From positions 20,051 through 84,050 of the forward strand of contig JAEUHK010000002.1 of assembly GCA_016795465.1 (NCBI GenBank): 64,000 nucleotides of DNA, read 5' to 3'. The stretch comes from Verrucomicrobiaceae bacterium. Its GTDB lineage: Bacteria; Verrucomicrobiota; Verrucomicrobiia; Verrucomicrobiales; Verrucomicrobiaceae. Made by a program: the position numbers and the translations under genes. Position 1 is the stretch's first letter, and each line of letters opens with the position of its first letter. The notes under the pieces are model-generated. The model was given only the letters and a program-made list of their open reading frames with translations, was not told where the DNA came from and did not search any database. This document shows positions 27,593 to 35,427 of the stretch, piece by piece.

Positions 27593-27742
27593 CTCAACGT
27601 CGAAATCATCAAGTTTGACACACTAACCATCGAAGCATAGCGAGCGATAGACTTACTGCCAGAACGCCGCACCGCTCTGATCGCCGCCGCCGTGATCGGG
27701 CAGATCGATGTGCGAGGACTGTCCAATTGGTCTCAGCCATGA
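27593..27742 (+). pseudogene. Decayed C-terminus of a type I HsdS subunit
   Basis: Frame 27593-27742 reads LNVEIIKFDTLTIEA, then a TAG stop at 27638-27640, then RAIDLLPERRTALIAAAVIG and QIDVRGLSNWSQP before TGA. This matches the usual HsdS ending of the form ERRTALI.AAVTG.IDVRG, with the internal stop and no recognisable upstream domains. It is therefore a remnant of about 50 codons. Its TGA overlaps the next ATG as ATGA, so that next gene was probably coupled to a once intact hsdS. It is unrelated in sequence to the HsdS at 1100-2749. Confidence 0.8.
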
Positions 27743-28449
27743 AACCGGACTGCCACTTCTACAGCCTTGATCTCAAGACGCTAGTCGAGACCATCGAGAG
27801 CCGCTGTCAGGCCGGAGTGAAGCATCAAAGGCGGATCGGTGAGATATGGAGTGCGTGCATTTTCACCCTTTGCCTGGAGCACCATGAAGGGAAGAGGTTC
27901 CTGATCAGCTTTCCCGAGCGCGGCAGCAAGCCTGCGCAGGCATCGGTGGAAGACCTTATGGCTGGCAAGGTGGGAGAACTTGATGACTGGGACATTGTTC
28001 TCATCCCTGATCTAGGGCCGGACGGTCCTGCCGAACGTGAATTTTACCCATACCAGTTGGTGAGCTACCGGCGCAGAGAGAATCCAAGCACGGAGGACCT
28101 TATCAATTTCCTCGAAGAGAAGAAGTTGAAGAAAGCATCTGGGGGCGACTTGGCGCTTGTTGTCCATCTTGAACAGGAAACGCCTTTTAGGTTCGACTGG
28201 GTGAAAGTAGCCATTCACTTGATGATGCGCCGCCCGAAATGCCCGTATCAGCAAGTGTTCATGCTTGGCGAGTTCGGAGACCCCGAAAAACCTTATTGGC
28301 AATGCCGCCAAATGTTTCCCTTGATGCTTCCGATGCAGAATCTCGACAGGGAAAGTGCCAGGCGGCTTGTTCAGGACAGGCCTACCTATCCTACAACAGA
28401 ACGCATGCCTGCGAATCCAGGAAATAGTGAAAGAAGTTACAGACCATGA
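27739..28449 (+). CDS. Hypothetical protein of an RM-linked cassette
   Basis: The 236-residue soluble protein matches no family I know. Visible features are an N-terminal CHFYSLDLKTLVETIE, a central acidic patch (ELDDWDIVLIPDLGPDG), and YRRRENPSTEDLINFLEEK. ATG 27739 is chosen for the ATGA overlap with the hsdS remnant; an in-frame TTG at 27727 is possible. It overlaps the following GIY-YIG gene by four bases. The location suggests an accessory of a type I restriction locus. Confidence 0.65.
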   Translation: MKPDCHFYSLDLKTLVETIESRCQAGVKHQRRIGEIWSACIFTLCLEHHEGKRFLISFPERGSKPAQASVEDLMAGKVGELDDWDIVLIPDLGPDGPAEREFYPYQLVSYRRRENPSTEDLINFLEEKKLKKASGGDLALVVHLEQETPFRFDWVKVAIHLMMRRPKCPYQQVFMLGEFGDPEKPYWQCRQMFPLMLPMQNLDRESARRLVQDRPTYPTTERMPANPGNSERSYRP

Positions 28450-29309
28450 TCTCCCATCCCAAGACCATTCAAATCTTCCTTCCCGGTGGTGATCCGAGGG
28501 GCATCCGCGTGTCGGAAATCACCACCCGGATCGTACAGGTGATCGAGGTGCCGCGCAGTCTGCTGCAAGACTTCCTCCAGATGCCCGAAAGCAGCCAGGT
28601 GGCGCTCTACTTCCTGTTTGGCGAGGCGGAGGACGGCACCGGGCAGCGCGTTTACATCGGCCAGACGGGCGATCCGCGAGCCCGCCTGACGCAGCACCAC
28701 AAGGAAAAAGACTTCTGGGAGCGGGCGCTGGTGCTGGTCTCCAAGACGAACAGCCTAATCACCAACCACGTGCTCTTTCTAGAGTGGCATTGCCTCCAAG
28801 CCACACGCAAGGCTGGACGTTACGCAGACGAAAACGGTAACAGCGGAACCAAGCCCCACACACCCGCGCCGCTGGAGGCGGAGTGCTTGGAGATTTTTGA
28901 AACCGGGCAGGTGCTCCTGGCCACGCTCGGGTATCCGCTCTTTGATCCCGTGGCCGCGCCTGCGCCGGGTCCGGGCAAGGAAGAGCGGTTTCTCTGCACC
29001 ATGGACGGCGTGAGAGGCGAAGGACTCTACACGCAGGAAGGTTTTGTGGTGCTGAAAGGCTCGGTGGGGAAACGCGCCGATGCCCGCTCGCTGGTCGGGC
29101 ACAGCTACGAAACGCTGAGGCCGACATTGATCGAAGCCGGCGTGCTGGAGATACACGGGGATGAAGTAGTCTTTGTGAAGGATCATCTTTTCAAGAAGCC
29201 CAGTCCCGCCGCCGTGGCCCTGCTGGGCAAACCCTCGAACGGCTGGGAGGTCTGGAAGACCCCCATGGGCCGGACGCTGAATGAACTGAAGAGGCAAGCG
29301 CCTCTGTGA
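28446..29309 (+). CDS. GIY-YIG nuclease family protein with DUF4357
   Basis: The 287-residue protein has a GIY-YIG-like domain near residues 50-165. VALYFLFGE supplies the first strand, VYIGQTGDPRARLTQH the YIG and Arg helix, and LEAECLEIFE the metal-binding Glu region. A C-terminal DUF4357 domain follows (LKGSVGKRADARSL, KTPMGRTLNELKR). Such proteins are common next to type I restriction genes, and DNA nicking or cleavage is inferred. It starts with an ATGA overlap to the preceding gene. Confidence 0.85.
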   Translation: MISHPKTIQIFLPGGDPRGIRVSEITTRIVQVIEVPRSLLQDFLQMPESSQVALYFLFGEAEDGTGQRVYIGQTGDPRARLTQHHKEKDFWERALVLVSKTNSLITNHVLFLEWHCLQATRKAGRYADENGNSGTKPHTPAPLEAECLEIFETGQVLLATLGYPLFDPVAAPAPGPGKEERFLCTMDGVRGEGLYTQEGFVVLKGSVGKRADARSLVGHSYETLRPTLIEAGVLEIHGDEVVFVKDHLFKKPSPAAVALLGKPSNGWEVWKTPMGRTLNELKRQAPL

Positions 29310-29376
29310 TCGTGTCCGAGCCTGAATCCGAAAACTTGATTGAACTTAACCATCTAAACCGATAGCTTTGCCTTCC

Positions 29377-30468
29377 ATGACTCAGGAACCGTTCATCCAG
29401 CCCCGCTTCGTCGGGCCGAGATTTGAGGGGCACACGCTCCCTCTCTCGGCGGCGAAGGACCTGGCGGCGTATGAGGAACTAGTGCTGGAACTGGCGAAGC
29501 ACCTCTTCCGTGAAAAGCAGACTGACCGCGTGCGCGTGCCCAAGGGGTTCGCCCAGGGCTTCAGTCTGCATATCCAGCGGATCGACGACGGAAGTACCAA
29601 GCCCGCACTGGTGGCAATGATGCTTGGTTCACTGCTTACTGATCCGCCAATCGAGATCATCGAATCAAAGAACCTCATAAATGCTGTGATTGCCACGGAG
29701 GCAGAACAGGCGTTCCCAACGGGGTTTCCGAAGGAGTTTTACAGTTACTTCAACCGCATCGGTCGATCGCTGGAGCAGGGTGAATACATCGAGTGGCTGC
29801 CGGAGTCTCCGGTCAACAAAACGGTGCTGACTCCAGTGAAGCGCAAGCGCCTCGTTCTGGCGCACCGGGAGACCTACGAGCGAGAGGTCAGCCTGGTCGG
29901 CCTTGTAGAGGAGCTCAATGCCCCCAAGCGAACAGGCACGCTCAGCTCGCTTGAGAATCAGACGGTGACATTTGCCTTCGATGACCCCTTCTTCTCGGAT
30001 CTCAAAGAGGCGCTCGGCAATCGGCGATTGAACGTAAGCATCAAGGGGGTGGGCGTGTTTGATGTGAACGACCGTCTCACCGCGATCACCGAGATCGAAC
30101 AGTTGGAACTATTGCCTCACCTCAAGTTGGTGAACGGCATCGAGGCGCTGACGGACCTGCAAGATGGATGGCTGGAAGGCGGCGGAAAGGCTCCAGACCA
30201 TGAGCGTCTCACTGGGCTGATGAATGAGATGGTCCGGGTTTTTCCCGCCGATCTGGAGTATCCAGCGGTGATGCCCACCGAGGAGGGAAACGTGGTCTTT
30301 GAGTGGATCAGGCCCCATGCGCGAATCGAGCTGGAGGTGAACTTTGCAGGCGGGCAGTTGGAACTTTATGCCACGAACCTGAAGACCGATCAGTTTGTGG
30401 AAGAAACCTATCCGCAGGACGGCTGGGCGGATGCCTTTGTGAAAGTCTCCACCCTCCTCGTCGCATGA
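29377..30468 (+). CDS. Hypothetical protein, first of a coupled pair
   Basis: This 363-residue protein is not recognised. It is soluble and mixed alpha/beta, with FVGPRFEGHTLPLSAAKDL at the start and a central LAHRETYEREVSLVGLVEEL. The end, FEWIRPHARIELEVNFAGGQ, resembles the last strands seen in several uncharacterised DNA-island proteins. ATG 29377 is preferred to the in-frame TTG at 29368. Its stop overlaps the next ATG by four bases, so the two products probably work together. Confidence 0.6.
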   Translation: MTQEPFIQPRFVGPRFEGHTLPLSAAKDLAAYEELVLELAKHLFREKQTDRVRVPKGFAQGFSLHIQRIDDGSTKPALVAMMLGSLLTDPPIEIIESKNLINAVIATEAEQAFPTGFPKEFYSYFNRIGRSLEQGEYIEWLPESPVNKTVLTPVKRKRLVLAHRETYEREVSLVGLVEELNAPKRTGTLSSLENQTVTFAFDDPFFSDLKEALGNRRLNVSIKGVGVFDVNDRLTAITEIEQLELLPHLKLVNGIEALTDLQDGWLEGGGKAPDHERLTGLMNEMVRVFPADLEYPAVMPTEEGNVVFEWIRPHARIELEVNFAGGQLELYATNLKTDQFVEETYPQDGWADAFVKVSTLLVA

Positions 30469-30881
30469 GTGCTGAATGGACATCTGAGAGCCTGTTTTAC
30501 AGGCAGGTGAATCCAAGCTGGCTGGCAGAAGGAGTCCCGAGCAGCCAGGCATTTGGCCCCACGCCCAAAGACGATGACAAGCTCTCCGTGGATGATGCCT
30601 CGAAGGTCTCCGCTGAAGGCTCATGGCGGCACTTCACCGAGAAGTTGGGCCTGCGATCAGTCGGAACATGGGCGGTGTCGATGGGGGAGGTGGAAGAGGC
30701 GGGTGATCTGCTCGTTGCCGCCTCCCCGACAGTGGTGGCAGAAGAACCAGTCAAGAACAACCCGGCGCACTGCCACGTGGATTTCTCCCCAGTGAGTTCC
30801 AAAGGCCAGAAGAAACGGAAGGCGCAGCATCTGGCGATGAAGGCAACCGCTCGCGGCTGCCTTTTTAATTTTGCCAGGTAA
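30465..30881 (+). CDS. Small hypothetical protein, second of a coupled pair
   Basis: This 138-residue polar protein starts at the ATGA overlap with the preceding gene. It has recognisable blocks SLFYRQVNPSWLAEG and SQAFGPTPKDDDKLSVDDAS, and a His/Cys-containing NNPAHCHVDFSPV near residue 105. No family is known to me. Its last codons (KATARGCLFN) coincide with a terminator hairpin, so the C-terminus may be an extension caused by loss of an earlier stop. Confidence 0.55.
   Translation: MSAEWTSESLFYRQVNPSWLAEGVPSSQAFGPTPKDDDKLSVDDASKVSAEGSWRHFTEKLGLRSVGTWAVSMGEVEEAGDLLVAASPTVVAEEPVKNNPAHCHVDFSPVSSKGQKKRKAQHLAMKATARGCLFNFAR
30840..30866 (+). terminator. Rho-independent terminator ending the cassette
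   Basis: The arms AAGGCAaCCG and CGGcTGCCTT (one internal mismatch) close a four-base CTCG loop (30840-30863) and run into TTTTT. It lies within the last 14 codons of the preceding ORF, before its TAA at 30879-30881. It would end transcription before the convergent DUF1592 gene. Confidence 0.65.
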
Positions 30882-31007
30882 ATTCCCTCACTTCCCCGAT
30901 CTCCGTCACCGGGCTGTTTGAGGTTAGGGGCTGGAATGGTTAGTCGATCTCGCGAATTTCTACAAGGCACCGAAGCTTTTGGGTCTTTCGTTGCCAGACT
31001 GCTTTTC

Positions 31008-33305
31008 TCACTTCTTGAGGAACAGCTCGCTCAAAACCACCTCGCGGATAATCGAGCGGACGTTGGTGGCTTTCTTGGCGATGCCATCGAGTGCCGCCTC
31101 ATCGCTGAAGCGAGGTGGAGCGCCGGTGGCGTAGGTGAGGAAGTGGGTGGCGAAGCCACGAGCAAGTTGCTGGGGTTGATGCGTGTAGATTTGCTGCCAG
31201 GTGGCGAGGTCGGTGAAGGCCGCACCATCGGGTGTGCGGCCGGAGGGATCGATCTTCGCGCCTTTGCCGTCCTTGCCGTAGCCTTTGCGCCAGATGCCGA
31301 CGGGATCGTAGTTTTCGAGCGCAAAGCCGGGTGGATCGATGGTTTGATGGCAACTGGCGCAGCTTTCGTTGTTGCGATGCTTGTCGAGCTGGTCGCGAAT
31401 GCTCGTCGCGCCGCGGATGTCGGGTTCGATGGCGGGCACGCCAGGCGGTGGGGGTGGGATGTGATTGCCGAGGAGGCGCTCATTGATGAACACACCACGC
31501 ACCACGGGCGAGGTGCTGGTGCCATCGGCACTCACTTTGAGGATCGCGCCCTGCGTGACAAGGCCGCCGCGTTTGGCTTCGGGCTTCAGCGACACTTTTT
31601 GAAGTCCTTCACCGCTTTGCAGCGCGAGATCGGCTTTGTAGTGCCGGGCGAGGCGTCCGTTCAGGAAAGCGAAGTCGGAGTCGATGAGGCTGGTAATGCT
31701 CAAATCGCGACGCAGCAACTCGGTGAAGTAGGTGCGGGTTTCTTGCAGCATGGATTCCTGCACCACGGGATCGAAGTCGCGGAACAGACGCGTGTCGGGC
31801 GTGGTGAAGTCGATTTGATTCAACTTGAGCCACTGATCGGTGAACGAGGCGATGAAGCGCTTGGCTTTGGCGTGCGAAAGCAACCGCTCGACTTGCTGCG
31901 CGAGCGTTTGAGGGTCGCGGAGCTTGTTTTGGTTCGCGAGTTCGAGCAGTTCTTGATCGGGCATGGAGCACCAAAGCGCGAAACTGAGGCGCGAGGCGAT
32001 GGCGTGGTCGTCGAGAGGGCCTGGAGCCTCGATGAAGGTCAAAAAGCGCGGCGAGCACAAAATGGCGCGGTAAGCGGCGCGGAGGGCTTCGAGCACCGAA
32101 TCGCCTTCTTGGAGTGATTTGGCCGCGATTTCGCGATACGGCGCACTTTGCGCCTCGGTGACCGGTCGGCGAAAAGCGCGTGTGGCAAAGCGATTCACGA
32201 GTTTGTCGATGTTTTCGGCTTTCAGCGCCTCCAGGCCATCGCCGCCGAAGAGTTTCTTCCGCACGCCTTCCGCATTCGCGACAGGATAGATGCGTTCGAT
32301 GTCGATGCCGCGATGGGCGATGCCGGCATAGCCTTCTTTTTCGAGATTGCGGCCTGCGAAGCTGACGTTGCCACCTTTGGCACCGGTGGGAGCGCGTTTG
32401 TGCGTGCCGTCGTTCGGCCGCAGCTCCAGGCGATGGTCTTTTTCGATCCAGGCCTCGAAAATCATGTCGCGCGGCGTCGCGGTGGCTTCGACAAGGCCGA
32501 TCATGTAAAGCAGCGGCGCGTTCGATTCGCACGCGCCGGAGCGCAGCGTTCCCCACACCGCGCCGTCGGCGGTGGGATTGACGCCGCGCACGCCGCGCAG
32601 CGTGATGCGATACCAACCGCTCGCCGGAGCCCACGTCGGCGTGCGGCCAAAGAATTGCAGGCCGATGGGCCAGGTGATGCTTTCGCCGTTCTTCAAATCG
32701 GGGCCACGATAGTTGCCGCCGCGGTTTTTGATGAGCATCTCGGGCGTGTGATGCTTCGCGTAAGTCGCATCGCCTGTCGTGGCGCGGTCGAAAGCGTCAT
32801 CGAGAGCCAGATCGGCCACGTCGAGGTATCGCGCGAGCTGGTGATGCGAGAGCTGCTGGCCATCCGCGACCGTCTCAAAGCCGTGCGAGGCACGATCCTC
32901 CGGCAGCAACGTCTTCAGCGGAATGTCGATGCCGAGCAGGTCGTGCAACGTGTGCTCATACTCGACCCGCGTGAGCCTGCGGCTGCGCACGCGGCCATTC
33001 GTGGCGATGTCTGTCTGATCGGCTTCGAGCAGCGGTTCCTTCAAAGCAGCGAGGAAGAGGTCCTTTTCGTTCTTTTCCGGCTGCGGCTTCTTTTTCGGCG
33101 GCATCTCGCCATCGCGGACGCGTTCGAAGACTTTGATCCAAGTCTGGCTCAAAGGATCAAAGTCCAGCGACTCCAGATCGAGCCCGCCTTTCTTCACATC
33201 CGCGTCATGGCATTCGATACAATGCCCTTCGAGAAAGGCAGCGACCGGAATGGCAGCAAAGGATACGCCGCTGAATAGCGCGAAAAGAGACAGAAAACGA
33301 AGCAT
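31008..33305 (-). CDS. DUF1592 multidomain cytochrome-like protein
   Basis: A 765-residue exported protein of the planctomycete PSCyt/PSD series. After a signal peptide, CIECHDADVKKGGLD is a c-type haem motif. RLTRVEYEHTLHDLLGID begins the DUF1587 region. The DUF1595/DUF1592 helical domains follow (LSFALWCSMPDQELLELA). Then come DUF1588 (FINERLLGNHIPPPPPGVP with CASCHQTIDPPGFALEN, a second CxxCH) and DUF1585 at the end. It probably transfers electrons with the DUF1552 partner downstream. The partner is now separated from it by an inserted cassette. Confidence 0.92.
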   Translation of the reverse strand: MLRFLSLFALFSGVSFAAIPVAAFLEGHCIECHDADVKKGGLDLESLDFDPLSQTWIKVFERVRDGEMPPKKKPQPEKNEKDLFLAALKEPLLEADQTDIATNGRVRSRRLTRVEYEHTLHDLLGIDIPLKTLLPEDRASHGFETVADGQQLSHHQLARYLDVADLALDDAFDRATTGDATYAKHHTPEMLIKNRGGNYRGPDLKNGESITWPIGLQFFGRTPTWAPASGWYRITLRGVRGVNPTADGAVWGTLRSGACESNAPLLYMIGLVEATATPRDMIFEAWIEKDHRLELRPNDGTHKRAPTGAKGGNVSFAGRNLEKEGYAGIAHRGIDIERIYPVANAEGVRKKLFGGDGLEALKAENIDKLVNRFATRAFRRPVTEAQSAPYREIAAKSLQEGDSVLEALRAAYRAILCSPRFLTFIEAPGPLDDHAIASRLSFALWCSMPDQELLELANQNKLRDPQTLAQQVERLLSHAKAKRFIASFTDQWLKLNQIDFTTPDTRLFRDFDPVVQESMLQETRTYFTELLRRDLSITSLIDSDFAFLNGRLARHYKADLALQSGEGLQKVSLKPEAKRGGLVTQGAILKVSADGTSTSPVVRGVFINERLLGNHIPPPPPGVPAIEPDIRGATSIRDQLDKHRNNESCASCHQTIDPPGFALENYDPVGIWRKGYGKDGKGAKIDPSGRTPDGAAFTDLATWQQIYTHQPQQLARGFATHFLTYATGAPPRFSDEAALDGIAKKATNVRSIIREVVLSELFLKK

Positions 33306-33412
33306 GGGGGTAGCGCGACAACGCGAGGGATGCGGTGCTCTATCGCAAGCCTTCAGCCAAGTGAAACGAGGGGCGGAATGAAAATCGAAGCGCAGCTTGA
33401 TTTGTGTGTTTA

Positions 33413-33430
33413 AGTGTTCTAGTGAACACT
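33413..33430. promoter_or_regulatory. LexA (SOS) operator in front of imuA
   Basis: AGTGTTC-TAGT-GAACACT is a perfect inverted repeat around a four-base centre. Its core TGTTC-N4-GAACA (33415-33428) is the published verrucomicrobial LexA motif. It ends two bases before the imuA ATG, so LexA would cover the transcription or translation start and repress the whole mutagenesis operon. Confidence 0.85.
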
Positions 33431-33432
33431 AG

Positions 33433-33954
33433 ATGAAAGCCGCCCTTTTTAACCTCCAAAACCTCCTCCGTGATCGCTTTCCCGAGGCCATGGCGCTGTC
33501 GCAAGACGTGCGGCGCTTCGAAGTGGTGCAGCCGGCGCTTCAGGCTGGAAAAATGGTCGAGGTCACTGGCATGGATTCGAGTGTGTTGCTGCATCGGTTC
33601 ATGGCACAGCAGGCCTGTGCATTGATTGATGCGGCGGATGCGTTGGAGCCAGGCGGGCTGGATGCGAGCACGCTGCGGCATCTGCTTTGGGTGCGTTGTC
33701 AAAAGGCCAGCGAGGCCGTGCGGGCGGCGGATCTGCTGCTTCGGGATGGCAATCTGCGCACGGTGCTGATCGATCTGCGGTTGCGGCCGGTGCGGGAGCT
33801 TTTCGCGCTGCCATCGAGTGTGTGGCATCGGCTGCGCCTGCTGGCGGAGCGGGGTGGCGCGGCGGTGGCGGTGTTTTCGCCGTGCCAGGTGGTCGCCTGC
33901 GCGGCGGGACGATGGTCCGCGCCGCAGACATCGCCTCTCACGCTCGCTGCTTGA
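33433..33954 (+). CDS. imuA: ImuA-like protein of the SOS mutagenesis operon
   Basis: ImuA is a RecA/SulA-like partner of ImuB in translesion synthesis. The 173-residue protein is short compared with about 230-250 in most homologues. The expected P-loop position (GKMVEVTGMDSSVLLHRF) lacks a GKT/GKS, so ATP binding is probably lost. RTVLIDLRLRP and LRLLAERGGAAVAVFSPC match later RecA-fold strands. ATG 33433 sits just after the LexA box and has no Shine-Dalgarno sequence, so the message may be leaderless. The identity rests partly on the imuB-dnaE2 context. Confidence 0.8.
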   Translation: MKAALFNLQNLLRDRFPEAMALSQDVRRFEVVQPALQAGKMVEVTGMDSSVLLHRFMAQQACALIDAADALEPGGLDASTLRHLLWVRCQKASEAVRAADLLLRDGNLRTVLIDLRLRPVRELFALPSSVWHRLRLLAERGGAAVAVFSPCQVVACAAGRWSAPQTSPLTLAA

Positions 33955-33978
33955 TGAACCCCTCACCTCTGATGTCGC

Positions 33979-35427
33979 ATGTTTGCCGCCTGGTGGTTGC
34001 CGAGGTTTGTTTTGCAGGCTCTGCGCGTTTTCTCGCGCGAGCGGGCGGCCGTTTTGGAGGCGCAGGCTTTGAAAGCGGAGGATGCGCGGCTGCTTTGCGT
34101 CTCGGAGACGGCGGAGCGTGAAGGCGTGCAGGCCGGCATGACGTCCTCGCAGGCGCAGGCGCGATGCCCGCGATTGAGGCTGCTGTATCGCGATGAAAAA
34201 GCGGAGCAGGAGTTGCAGCAGCGCCTGTTGATGGCGGCGGAAAGTTGGACGCCGGATTATGAGGCAACGCAGCCCGGCCTCTGCGTGCTCGATTTGTCCC
34301 GCCGACGCATGAACGAAGCGTGGAGCGATCTCGGCATGCTCATGCATCGCGACGCAACGGCGCTCGCGGTGGAGGCTCGCATCGGTCTGGCGGACAAGGC
34401 CGATCTCGCGGTGCTCGCCGCGCATGTGGCGGACCCGGTGCGTGTGATCCGCGATGGCAAGGAAGCGCTGCGTGAGCTGCCGATGACTGTGTTGTGCCGG
34501 AATCCGGAGCTGCTGCATTTGCTGCACCTTTGGGGCGTGCGGACGCTGGGGCAATTCACCGCGCTGCCGCGGGCAGAGATCGCGCGACGTCTCGGCGCGG
34601 AAGGGCTCGCGCTGCATGATCTGGCCCGTGGTGGCAAAGAACGTCTGCTGCGTCTCGTGCGTCCGATTCAGATGTTTCGCGAGGAAAGCGAGATCGAGTC
34701 ACCCATCGAGTGCCTGGAGCCGCTCATGCATCTGCTGCGTGGCATGCTCGGCCGACTTTGTGCACGACTCGCGGAGGCATGGCGTGTGGCGGGCAGGCTG
34801 CTGCTGGCGTTGCGTTTTGATGATCGCAGCACTCACGAGCGGGATCTGCGCATCGCCGAACCCACGCGGGATGAGGCCGTGCTCGGTCGCGTGCTCGAAA
34901 CGGCACTCGAAGGCGTGAAAGCCTCCGCACCCATCGTTTTTGTCTCGCTCGAAATCGTGCCCGTGCGTGCTGCCGCGAGTCAGGCGGGGCTTTTCGATCA
35001 AGGCCTGCGTGATCCAAATCGCTTCGCCGAGACGCTCTCCGCGCTCGAAGCCTTGCTGGGCAAAGGTCGCGTCGGTCGCGCGGAGTTGCTGCCGTCGCGT
35101 CGAGTGGATGCGTTTCGCGTGGTGAGCTTCCTCGAAGCGCCCGCACCATCTCTCGAGCACACGCCGGGCGGCCCGCCGTTGCAGCGCTTTCGTCCACCGC
35201 GGCCGGCGAGGCTCGTTTGGCAGGATTGGCGGCCCGTGGCGCTGCATGTGGATCGCGAAACGAAACCGCTCATCTCCGCCAGCGGCCCGTGGTTTCTCTC
35301 CGGCGAGTGGTGGGACACGCAGCAGGCCTGGCAGCATGAAATCTGGGACGCCGCCACCGATGACGGCGCACTCTACCGCCTCGTGCGCGAGCATGAGGCA
35401 TGGCGTGTGGAGGGTCGCTATGGATGA
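33979..35427 (+). CDS. imuB: ImuB, catalytically dead Y-family polymerase
   Basis: ImuB links the beta clamp, ImuA and DnaE2 during SOS mutagenesis. The 482-residue protein has the Y-family fold: ARLLCVSETAEREGVQAGM, LWGVRTLGQFTALPRAEIARR for the thumb. The acidic catalytic residues are replaced (MFAAWWLPRF instead of a VDMDAFFA-type start). A clamp-binding-like QAGLF occurs in ASQAGLFDQ. It lies 24 bases after imuA and overlaps dnaE2 by eight bases. Confidence 0.93.
   Translation: MFAAWWLPRFVLQALRVFSRERAAVLEAQALKAEDARLLCVSETAEREGVQAGMTSSQAQARCPRLRLLYRDEKAEQELQQRLLMAAESWTPDYEATQPGLCVLDLSRRRMNEAWSDLGMLMHRDATALAVEARIGLADKADLAVLAAHVADPVRVIRDGKEALRELPMTVLCRNPELLHLLHLWGVRTLGQFTALPRAEIARRLGAEGLALHDLARGGKERLLRLVRPIQMFREESEIESPIECLEPLMHLLRGMLGRLCARLAEAWRVAGRLLLALRFDDRSTHERDLRIAEPTRDEAVLGRVLETALEGVKASAPIVFVSLEIVPVRAAASQAGLFDQGLRDPNRFAETLSALEALLGKGRVGRAELLPSRRVDAFRVVSFLEAPAPSLEHTPGGPPLQRFRPPRPARLVWQDWRPVALHVDRETKPLISASGPWFLSGEWWDTQQAWQHEIWDAATDDGALYRLVREHEAWRVEGRYG

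Noticed and set aside
30882..31007. Possible tRNA or attachment site at the cassette end
   Set aside because: No cloverleaf or direct repeat matching the left end near 27438 could be seen.
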